Source: an uncultured Alteromonadaceae bacterium
GTDB taxonomy: Bacteria > Pseudomonadota > Gammaproteobacteria > Enterobacterales > Alteromonadaceae
Assembly: GCA_947494925.1 (NCBI GenBank)
Contig: CANLWS010000012.1
Span: 180,012 to 244,011, forward strand
DNA length: 64,000 nucleotides
Direction: 5' to 3'
Positions 57,120 through 64,000 of this stretch are shown in pieces. The first letter of the stretch is position 1. The number at the start of each line of letters is the position of its first letter. Position numbers and translations under genes: made by a program. The notes under the pieces are model-generated. The model saw nothing but the letters and a program-made list of their open reading frames with translations. It did not search any database and was not told the DNA's origin.

Positions 57120-58328
57120 TCAATTTAGCAGGGTGGGCGGCGCTTCTGATTTTTGCCTGCGGAATACAGAAGGTGTCAGGCCTGTACGTTTTTTAAAAGC
57201 AGTATTAAATGTGGATTTTGAGTTAAAACCAGCGGCAAGAGCGATTTCCAAAATAGTCTGTTCAGAAGGAACGGTCAGTTTCACCATCACTTCCTCAATT
57301 CGCCGTTCTGTTATGTATTCATAGAAGTTAGTGTTCAAATCCTGACTAAGTACTTGCGAAATATAGTTTGGTTTTTCTCCCAATGCCCCGGCAAATTTAC
57401 TCAGTGATACAGTGCAATCCAATATCAGATGTGTCGTAAGTGGACGACTTTCCAGCTTGTTTCTGATCCTTTCCCTGAATTCAAAAGAGAGCGAAGAGTT
57501 TGAGTATTTTGGTGCCCCATGAGAACTCAAATTCTGCTGCCCATGTTGGCTTCCTGGTTTATTTTGAGTATCGATTTGCTGCCGCTTTGAAGCATAAAGC
57601 GGCAAGGAATAATGAAACATTAAAAACAGGCAACCAAGTAGGATAAGATATTCCAATACATTTGCCGTATACACAATTTCAGCCTGGCTTTGTAAAAACC
57701 ATACATTTAAAGTTCGTATCAGGCTGAATATCAAATTGGCAAAAACCATTACAAGCAGAAGCTTTAGCGTAACGAGCGAGGTTTGTTGTAAGTCTGAAAA
57801 GAGATTTTTTATGCTTCCTAGTTCTTGCAAGTAAATCTGATAGGCGCGTTTCAGATAAATGCTTACCTGTGCAACAAACAGCAGAATGCACACAGACATA
57901 GTAATATGAATTAGCCGACCAAAAAATGAACTGACCTCGAATTCAAACAGCATTTGAGACGCGCAAAAAAGTGGGATCATTAGCATCAAACTAACGAGTG
58001 GAAACCCCCATTCCCAGTTCTTCATAGACATCACTGAGCTATTGTGACTATTGGATGAAATTCCTTGAGCGAACCTAAGCAACAAAGGAGCTGTGCCAAA
58101 GGACAGCACTATCAGCAAAGCCAACCAGAAATAGTTGTGCGGTGAAGACGAATGGATGAGCAGCCATTCGCTCATAACTATTAACGCCTTCACTGTCAGG
58201 AACAATACAATATAGGTTTTATGAGGAAGTCGACTTCGGCCCAGTAAGGATGCGAATAGCACACAGATGAATAAGGCAGCGACATATACGCCACCCCGAA
58301 CAGGCTGAGCTAAATCCAGTATGTCCAA
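57120..58328 (-). CDS. Membrane-anchored AraC-family regulator
   Basis: The 402 aa protein has about seven helices in residues 10-245 and a C-terminal AraC HTH domain (about 290-395) with LAAGFNSKSTFNTAFKKRTGLTPSVFRR. It has the same architecture as the regulator at 18893-20023. The NTF2-like secreted protein gene starts about 125 nt downstream on the same strand and may be under its control. Confidence 0.86.
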   Translation of the reverse strand: MDILDLAQPVRGGVYVAALFICVLFASLLGRSRLPHKTYIVLFLTVKALIVMSEWLLIHSSSPHNYFWLALLIVLSFGTAPLLLRFAQGISSNSHNSSVMSMKNWEWGFPLVSLMLMIPLFCASQMLFEFEVSSFFGRLIHITMSVCILLFVAQVSIYLKRAYQIYLQELGSIKNLFSDLQQTSLVTLKLLLVMVFANLIFSLIRTLNVWFLQSQAEIVYTANVLEYLILLGCLFLMFHYSLPLYASKRQQIDTQNKPGSQHGQQNLSSHGAPKYSNSSLSFEFRERIRNKLESRPLTTHLILDCTVSLSKFAGALGEKPNYISQVLSQDLNTNFYEYITERRIEEVMVKLTVPSEQTILEIALAAGFNSKSTFNTAFKKRTGLTPSVFRRQKSEAPPTLLN

Positions 58329-58485
58329 ATCTGTTCCTTGAATAGATGCAGTTGGCCTAAACTATATTGATTATGATGCGGATGTATAAGTTGTAAATCA
58401 ATCATAACCAGTCAAACAATTGAGAAAGAGGTCGAGATTCTTTACGAAATACGTAAGGGCAAAATTATCTATGTCAAGGTAGCGA

Positions 58486-59706
58486 TCAGGTCTCTGTCTG
58501 CATATGTTCAGCGGATAGTCTGATAGCTTTGATGTAACACTCATTAGCTTGTTGCATTGTGATATTTAGCTTGTCCGCGGCTTTCTTAGCTTCTGTCCAG
58601 TTTCCTTGTTCAAATTGCACGCACAAATGCAGTTGGATCGATAATGGACCGCCGTCATTGAGCAATGCACCTTTGATTTTGTCTGACAGCGCAAGTTCAG
58701 CCATCAACTCTTCAATGTCAGCGTCAAGCATGGCACCTAGTAGTGATAGCATACCTACCAGGAACGCTGAGGCTTTTAGTTCAGAAAACTCAGTCAGGCA
58801 ACAAACCTGCTCACAAAAATAGGCTCGGTTGTTGGCCAGCAAAGTCAGTTCTGCCGGTTTTGTATCACTGACCTGTGCAGTCAGTAACATCAGCACGAAG
58901 CGCTGAAGCTGACTCCCATCTATCACTTTCAGGGTTTGTTCTATGTCGGTAATTGTTTGATGGTTCGTTTCCATCATGGAGCGACTAAAGTGCAATAATT
59001 TATAGGAAAGATTGATATCTGACTTGATTGCATTCAGCATTCTGACGGGATCCGGGGTCGGTTGTGAGACCAACGAAATCAGATTAGCCAGGGCAAGTTG
59101 CGAAGGAGCGAAAGACTTTCGAGTGATAACTTCAGGTTTACTGAAAAAATACCCCTGAAAATAGCAAAACCCCAAGTCGGTTGCGCATCGGAATTCTTCG
59201 TAAGATTCTATTTTTTCTGCCAGCAATGAAATGCTTGGAAAATTTTGACAAATTTTAGAAATTTCAGCTACTTGAGTCGGAGTGGATAATTGAAAATCCA
59301 CTTTGACGATGTCCACAATCGACAGGAAAGGCAGCCATTTTTCGTGATGCTGGTAGTCATCTAAAGCAATTCTGTAACCTTGTTCTTTCAAATTGACACA
59401 AATTGCCAACAGCTGCTCATCGGGCAGGGCAGTTTCCAGAATTTCCACCACTACCTGTTCCTTAGGCAATAGAAAAGGAAATCCCTGAGCCAAAGAACTG
59501 TAAGTGAAGTTGACGAAGGCCAGTTTATTTTTAGCCAGATTTGTCAGCCCCAGATTATGCTGAAGCTCATCGATCATTTTAGCCGTGGCAGCATCTTGGT
59601 CCGTATCCGGAAAAACATTTTCCATACTGTCTCGAAAGAGCAGCTCGTAAGCGAATACGTTACGATCCAAATCCAGTATTGGCTGTCTTGCTGCAAAAAA
59701 TGTCAC
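58486..59706 (-). CDS. EAL-HDOD protein with degenerate EAL domain
   Basis: The 406 aa protein has an N-terminal EAL-type domain (about 1-200) and a C-terminal HDOD domain (about 205-400), as in the YuxH/CdgJ group. The signature EAL is replaced by ELL (YELLFRDS), and the usual DDFG is LDDYQ, so phosphodiesterase activity is improbable. In Vibrio-type relatives such proteins act as c-di-GMP-responsive or protein-binding switches for motility. No partner lies adjacent. Confidence 0.85.
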   Translation of the reverse strand: MTFFAARQPILDLDRNVFAYELLFRDSMENVFPDTDQDAATAKMIDELQHNLGLTNLAKNKLAFVNFTYSSLAQGFPFLLPKEQVVVEILETALPDEQLLAICVNLKEQGYRIALDDYQHHEKWLPFLSIVDIVKVDFQLSTPTQVAEISKICQNFPSISLLAEKIESYEEFRCATDLGFCYFQGYFFSKPEVITRKSFAPSQLALANLISLVSQPTPDPVRMLNAIKSDINLSYKLLHFSRSMMETNHQTITDIEQTLKVIDGSQLQRFVLMLLTAQVSDTKPAELTLLANNRAYFCEQVCCLTEFSELKASAFLVGMLSLLGAMLDADIEELMAELALSDKIKGALLNDGGPLSIQLHLCVQFEQGNWTEAKKAADKLNITMQQANECYIKAIRLSAEHMQTET

Positions 59707-59826
59707 GCATAATCCTCATGCAAAATGCTGAAGCACCAACGCCGAAGTCTAAGAATGAGTTTTTTATAGAGGGAATACAGGCTGAAAAGCAGGCTAATTC
59801 CCTTTATTACCAGACAAACGGCTCCA

Positions 59827-61338
59827 TTAAACCTTTGATAATGTTTTATCGACTTCGTCAAAGGTCGACAGAATTGATTCACTAGGCCTATCAGTTAATA
59901 ACGTTATTAGAACTATGACTAAACTGCAAACAATAAATCCAGGGACAATTTCATAGATAAGCGAACCAAGTGTGTAGCCACTAATTGTGACTGGGGCATA
60001 AATCCAGAATAATACTGTCAACGCTCCTGAGATCATGCCTGCAATTGCAGACACGCGCGTCATTTTCTTCCAGTACAGGCTGAATAAAATTACCGGGCCA
60101 AATGCTGCCCCGAATCCTGCCCAGGCATTGCTCACCAAAGACAGAATGGTACTGTCACGATTATAAGCCAACATGACTGCCAATACGGCCACAGCCGCCA
60201 CGGATATGCGACCCACTGTCACTAACTCGGTTTGTGATGCATCTCTTCTTACAAATGCCTGGTAAAAATCGCTGGTGAGGGAACTGGAAGTGACCAACAG
60301 CTGCGATGAGATTGTACTCATTATGGCTGCCAGAATTGCGGCTAATAAGAAGCCGGTTACCAATGGATGAAACAAGACTTGTGACAGATAGATAAAAATG
60401 GTTTCAGGATCGCCCAATTGCACACCATTTTGAGCTACATAGGCCATTCCCAGCAGGCCCGTCGCCATTGCACCAGCAAGAGATACTATCATCCAACTCA
60501 TGCCAATTCTGCGGGCTGTTTTCATTTCTGACACATGTCTGATTGCCATAAAGCGCACTATAATGTGAGGTTGTCCAAAATACCCCAGACCCCAGGCCAT
60601 CAGTGACACAACACCTAAAAAGGTCACACTTGATGCACTCGACGCATCCACAAACAGATTTAACATGTCAGGGTTAATATCCGTGATTTTTTGCTGTGCT
60701 GCTGCTAATCCTTCTAACTCAAAAAGCACCACAACAGGCACCAGAACAAGGGATAAAAACATAATACAGCCCTGTACGAAATCTGTCAGACTCACAGCCA
60801 GAAAACCGCCGAATAATGTGTAAGCCACCACGACACCTGCGGTAATATAAAGCCCAGCTTCGTAACTTAGTCCAAAGGACGACTCAAACAACTTTCCTCC
60901 CGCGACAACACCGGACGAAGTATAAAGTGTGAAAAACAGGATGATCACAATTGAAGAAACGACCCTAAGCAGCCGCGAATTGTCTTCGAATCGATTCTCG
61001 AAATAATCCGGAATGGTAATGGCGTTTTTTGCCTTTTCGGTGTAAACCCGCAATCGGGGAGCAACAAACAGATAATTGAGATAAGCACCGATAACCAGGC
61101 CGATGGCTATCCAGGCACTTGAAAATCCTGACACATACATCGCCCCCGGCACACCCATCAGCATCCAGCCACTCATGTCTGACGCGCCAGCCGACAATGC
61201 AGTGACTTTAGGGCTCAAACTACGACCACCGAGCATGTAGGCCTGCACATCGCTGGTGGATTTCCGGTATGCAAAAAGGCCTATGCCAAGCATAATAATA
61301 AAATAAAGCCCCAGTGTGAGCAGCGTACCGGTTTCCAT
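59827..61338 (-). CDS. putP: Sodium/proline symporter
   Basis: PutP imports proline with sodium. From the ATG at 61338 (CAGGA upstream) the protein is 503 aa with about thirteen helices. Family blocks are SAGASDMSGWMLMGVPGAMYVSG and GYFGQPHIIVRFMAIR in the first half and ISSQLLVTSSSLTSDFY in the second. The frame opens at 61389 but that start lacks a ribosome binding site. No putA is in the window. Confidence 0.94.
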   Translation of the reverse strand: METGTLLTLGLYFIIMLGIGLFAYRKSTSDVQAYMLGGRSLSPKVTALSAGASDMSGWMLMGVPGAMYVSGFSSAWIAIGLVIGAYLNYLFVAPRLRVYTEKAKNAITIPDYFENRFEDNSRLLRVVSSIVIILFFTLYTSSGVVAGGKLFESSFGLSYEAGLYITAGVVVAYTLFGGFLAVSLTDFVQGCIMFLSLVLVPVVVLFELEGLAAAQQKITDINPDMLNLFVDASSASSVTFLGVVSLMAWGLGYFGQPHIIVRFMAIRHVSEMKTARRIGMSWMIVSLAGAMATGLLGMAYVAQNGVQLGDPETIFIYLSQVLFHPLVTGFLLAAILAAIMSTISSQLLVTSSSLTSDFYQAFVRRDASQTELVTVGRISVAAVAVLAVMLAYNRDSTILSLVSNAWAGFGAAFGPVILFSLYWKKMTRVSAIAGMISGALTVLFWIYAPVTISGYTLGSLIYEIVPGFIVCSLVIVLITLLTDRPSESILSTFDEVDKTLSKV

Positions 61339-61415
61339 GGTGAATTCCTGTATTGTTATTGTTTTTCCGTCGGCTATGCTAACAATCAAACCCCTTCTAA
61401 TCTAGTGGAGTCCGT

Positions 61416-61874
61416 GTGCAAGTCACCCCTTTAACCTTTGATCAACTTACCGCCACTCAGCTCTATGGCATACTGCAATTGCGTCAGGTCGTTTTTATTG
61501 AAGAGCAGCAAAGTATTTACAATGACATTGATGGACTGGACCAGAGCGCAATCCACTGGTGTGTCTTTGAAGACAACCAACTTGCAGGCTATGCCAGAAG
61601 CAGATGTCTGCTGGACAGCAGAAAATTCAAGATTGAACGGGTGGTCAACCATGCCCAATGGCGTGGGAAGGGCATAGGAAAACTACTTATCAATGCAATC
61701 TTGTCTCACGCCAGCACTCAGCGAGCTGCCTATGATGTTGAACTTTCCGCCCAGCTTGATGTGTTGACGTTCTACCGCAGTTTTGGATTTCAGGAATTCG
61801 GAGAGCCCTATGATGACGGTGGCATTTTACATAAATCCATGCGCTTAACAGCTGGTGAAGCGGCGACGGACTAA
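61416..61874 (+). CDS. GNAT acetyltransferase, ElaA-like
   Basis: The 152 aa protein has the GNAT core with IERVVNHAQWRGKGIGKLLI as acetyl-CoA site, and ElaA-type ends: QLYGILQLRQVVFIEEQQ near the start and FGEPYDDGGILHKSMRL at the end. The substrate is unknown. The start is GTG at 61416. Confidence 0.87.
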   Translation: MQVTPLTFDQLTATQLYGILQLRQVVFIEEQQSIYNDIDGLDQSAIHWCVFEDNQLAGYARSRCLLDSRKFKIERVVNHAQWRGKGIGKLLINAILSHASTQRAAYDVELSAQLDVLTFYRSFGFQEFGEPYDDGGILHKSMRLTAGEAATD

Positions 61875-62246
61875 GCAGGATTTCCCTGATCCCCTGTGTT
61901 ATTGATTTGTCACCCAGAATATATCTGGTCGCTTAAACACTTAATTTCGGGTTTCGTCATTTGAATCAATCACTTAGATGTAAGGCGTGAAAAACAACCG
62001 AAAAGAGTATAAAAAACATACCCATGATGGTAAGAATAAGCTGCAAATGAAGTATTTGAAGCCAGCGCAAAACTAAGCACATAATCAAACTGTCAGATAT
62101 ATTTACAGCAGCGTTAATTTTAAAAAAGTTAATTATTTAACTATATGATAAATATAATGATTTTAGTTGTGGTTTGATAATTGCAGTCATAATAAGCATA
62201 AGTTCAAAGAAGCTTATATAACAATAAATAAACAAGGTAGGAAAAC
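61875..62246. other. Region upstream of the PEP-CTERM gene
   Basis: About 370 nt, strongly AT-rich towards the right. It contains a sigma-54-like element at 62170-62185 and the AAGGTAGG ribosome binding site of the PEP-CTERM gene. I see no gene. Confidence 0.5.
62170..62185 (+). promoter_or_regulatory. Sigma-54-like -24/-12 element
   Basis: TGG (62170-62172) and TTGCA (62181-62185) have the exact spacing of a -24/-12 promoter (GG and GC separated by 10 nt), although the CAC of the -24 box is missing. The start site would be about 50 nt before the PEP-CTERM ATG. Confidence 0.45.
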
Positions 62247-62795
62247 ATGAAGTATTTAAAGAAAATCCTATTCGCAGCGTCACTCGCTGTTGCAAGTCTC
62301 GGATTTACATCATTCTCAGCAAACGCGGTTCTAATTACACAAAATATTGATTCAGCTATTTTAGGTACTGTTGCCCAAGTTACCGTTGACGTAGACGATG
62401 CATTTTTAGGTAATGGAGTTCTGGATTCTGCATTTTCTCCTGATGCCTTTACATTAGTGGACATCAGCATTATTGGTTTACCTTCATTTTTACTGAATGT
62501 AATTGACTTACAATTCATAGTAGATGGAGACAATATCTTTGCAGGTTTGGAGTTCTTCTTTATCGATGCTGACGATCTTTTCCCTGACGCTTGGGCATAC
62601 CAAATTCAGGTTGATAGCTTCGCGCCAGCTGACAACATCATCGATATCTTCGATCTTAATACCTTTGATCCTGTCTATTTCGAATTTGGCAGTACGTTAA
62701 GTTTTGGTGACGCAACATTTGTGCCTGAGCCTTCAACTTTTGCTTTATTCGGTTTGGCTCTAGCTGCTTTGGGATTCCGTCGCCGCGCTAGCTAA
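62247..62795 (+). CDS. PEP-CTERM sorting-domain protein
   Basis: The 182 aa protein has a signal peptide ending SANAV and an acidic mature part rich in D, F and I. The C-terminus VPEPSTFALFGLALAALGFRRR carries the PEP motif, a membrane helix and an Arg cluster. Such proteins are processed by exosortase and usually exported to the surface with exopolysaccharide. No exosortase lies in this window. It ends at a good terminator. Confidence 0.92.
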   Translation: MKYLKKILFAASLAVASLGFTSFSANAVLITQNIDSAILGTVAQVTVDVDDAFLGNGVLDSAFSPDAFTLVDISIIGLPSFLLNVIDLQFIVDGDNIFAGLEFFFIDADDLFPDAWAYQIQVDSFAPADNIIDIFDLNTFDPVYFEFGSTLSFGDATFVPEPSTFALFGLALAALGFRRRAS

Positions 62796-62814
62796 TAATC
62801 AAACAAGCGATTTT

Positions 62815-62843
62815 AAAAAAGAGCACTTTAGTGCTCTTTTTTT
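62815..62843 (+). terminator. Intrinsic terminator after the PEP-CTERM gene
   Basis: GAGCAC (62821-62826) pairs with GTGCTC (62831-62836) across TTTA, with A run before and seven T after. Confidence 0.93.
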
Positions 62844-62850
62844 ATGAAAA

Positions 62851-63923
62851 TGACCCGTCCTAAATACCGTTGACACTTTCTAGCCTTAAATTGGAGAGTG
62901 TAATGCAATCAATAAGTAAGCGTACCCAGCGCGACTATTCCCTCGCTTTTAAGTTGTCAGTTGTTGACCAAGTAGAAAAAGGAGAGTTGACTTACAAACA
63001 AGCTCAAGACCGTTATGGCATTCAAGGTTGTTCGACTGTTTTAGTTTGGCTTCGCAAGCATGGTCGACTAGATTGGTCTTATGGAACCCCTAAGTTTCTG
63101 AATAGAGGCGTTGTTGTGGATAAATCGAAAACCGAGTTAACACCAGAGCAGAGGATAAAAGAGCTTGAGAAGCAGTTAGCCGATACTAAGATGAAAGCGG
63201 ATTTTTTCGAAGCGGTCGTGAACGTATTGGAAAAAGACCATGGAGTACGCGTGGTAAAAAAGCGCAAAGGCAAGTCATCCAGGAAAAGGTGATACCGGGG
63301 TTGTCTGTCACCCAAGCGTGCAGCTATTTACACATCTCTCGCCAAGCGTACTATCAGCAACGGGTCAGACAATTACGGCGTGATGAACATGAGGCACAAG
63401 TCATTGATTTTGTGCGCACAGAGCGCATGGTTCAACCGCGTATCGGTACACGAAAGCTAAAATACCTCATGGCGTTAAAGCAGATATTCATTGGTCGAGA
63501 CCATTTGTTCCGGCTGCTTGGCGAACAACGTATGCTGGTATCGACCAAGCGTGCTTATCATCGCACTACACAAAGCCACCATCGTTTCCATTGTCATCCT
63601 AATCTACTCAAAGCAGTATACACAGCGACACAACCAGAGCAATTGTGGGTAGCCGATATCACTTATTTACCTACGCACCATGGTGAGACTTACGTCAGTC
63701 TTGTAACGGATGCATATTCACGCAAGATTGTCGGGCATCAAGTTGATGACAACATGCAAACTCACTCAGTAAAGCAGGCTTTTAGAAGGGCACTTAAGCA
63801 ACGCCTGAAAAATGGTCAACTCGTTCATCATTCCGACAGAGGTCTTCAGTATTGTTCCAGAGAGTACCAGCAACTCCATTCCAAGCATCAAGTGCAGTGC
63901 TCCATGACAGACGGGTATGACTG
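62851..63923 (+). mobile_element. IS3-family element, right end missing
   Basis: The left end appears to start TGACCCGTCCTAAATA, immediately after the PEP-CTERM terminator. It contains orfA and most of orfB. The right end is cut at about 63923 by sequence that looks like the start of another insertion sequence. Confidence 0.8.
62903..63292 (+). CDS. IS3-family transposase OrfA
   Basis: The product is 129 aa from the ATG at 62903 (GGAGAG upstream). The helix-turn-helix reads YSLAFKLSVVDQVEKGELTYKQAQDRYGIQG. A leucine-zipper-like coiled coil follows (ELTPEQRIKELEKQLADTKMKADFFEAVVNVLE). The end overlaps orfB by 4 nt after a GAAAAG stretch, where programmed -1 frameshifting to an OrfAB fusion is usual. 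Confidence 0.9.
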   Translation: MQSISKRTQRDYSLAFKLSVVDQVEKGELTYKQAQDRYGIQGCSTVLVWLRKHGRLDWSYGTPKFLNRGVVVDKSKTELTPEQRIKELEKQLADTKMKADFFEAVVNVLEKDHGVRVVKKRKGKSSRKR

Positions 63924-63936
63924 TGTAGTGGCATAG
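63289..63936 (+). pseudogene. IS3-family transposase OrfB, truncated
   Basis: The integrase core shows the first Asp in LWVADITYLPTHHGE and the second in LVHHSDRGLQYCS. The frame stops at 63936 after TDGYDCVVA, where the family continues with a Cys/Tyr-Asp-Asn-Ala block and the catalytic Glu. The last four codons belong to inserted sequence. Without the Glu the enzyme is inactive. Confidence 0.88.
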
Positions 63937-64000
63937 TTAATTTGGCCACCTGATTAGAGCTGCTATGATTGCAGCCATACACATATTAGGTGACAAAATG
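63924..64000 (+). mobile_element. Left end of a second insertion sequence
   Basis: TGTAGTGGCATAGTTAATTT starts exactly where OrfB homology is lost. AGGTGA and an ATG at 63998-64000 look like the start of its first gene. The element runs out of the window, so its family cannot be fixed. Confidence 0.55.

Noticed and set aside
1..64000. CRISPR array, prophage or rRNA operon
   Set aside because: No regular short repeats with spacers, no phage structural genes and no rRNA sequence were seen.

Overview
The window looks like a stretch of chromosome from a marine gammaproteobacterium of the Alteromonadales type. This rests on gene order and content: accD-folC-dedD-cvpA-purF, rsxABCDGE(rnf)-nth, rnt next to a sodium-motor motY, a sodium/proline symporter, and moderate GC. 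The genus cannot be named from the sequence alone.

Layout. 0-6 kb: truA and the accD-folC-dedD-cvpA-purF run. 6-10 kb: rnt and motY divergent, a periplasmic glycerophosphodiesterase and a nitrilase. 10-21 kb: an accessory-looking stretch with membrane proteins, a lipoprotein hydrolase with a Rap1a-like partner, a DUF2975/XRE pair, a LysR/VOC divergent pair, an M28 peptidase and an AraC-type regulator followed by a DUF2306 protein. 21-25.4 kb: a ladder of three decayed 3' ends of nth separated by unrelated cargo genes. 25.4-31.7 kb: the complete rsxABCDGE-nth operon on the minus strand. 31.8-32.1 kb: two identical tRNA-Asn genes behind a strong promoter. 32-36.4 kb: a long AT-rich gap with a LexA-type box and paired DnaA-type boxes, then a MATE transporter and uvrB. 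36.5-40.3 kb: a LysR regulator, divergent queC/queE, an NTF2-like protein and a periplasmic binding protein. 40.3-48 kb: asnB, a zinc-metallopeptidase-like protein with a secreted partner, an M28 lipoprotein peptidase, DUF3025 and Yip1 proteins. 48-50.2 kb: an ABC-2 type exporter. 50.2-55.7 kb: a sulfate activation operon (cysD-cysC-cysQ-cysN) ending in an SLC13-type permease. 56-62 kb: a double NTF2-like secreted protein, a second membrane AraC regulator, a degenerate EAL-HDOD protein, putP and an ElaA-like acetyltransferase. 62.2-64 kb: a PEP-CTERM protein, then an IS3-family element whose transposase is cut by the start of another insertion sequence at the window edge.

The most unusual structure is the nth ladder. 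Each of three relics starts at the same codon of nth (the FGW motif, codons 130-132). Each is bordered on that side by a related 17-nt sequence ending in GTAGAT that is absent from intact nth. Each pair of copies encloses one or two genes. Decay increases with distance from the intact gene. I read this as serial insertion of small cassettes at one fixed site inside nth, each bringing a replacement 3' end that restores the gene and pushes the older end outward. No recombinase is encoded within the ladder. The mechanism is inference; the relics, their shared breakpoint and the shared border are visible directly.
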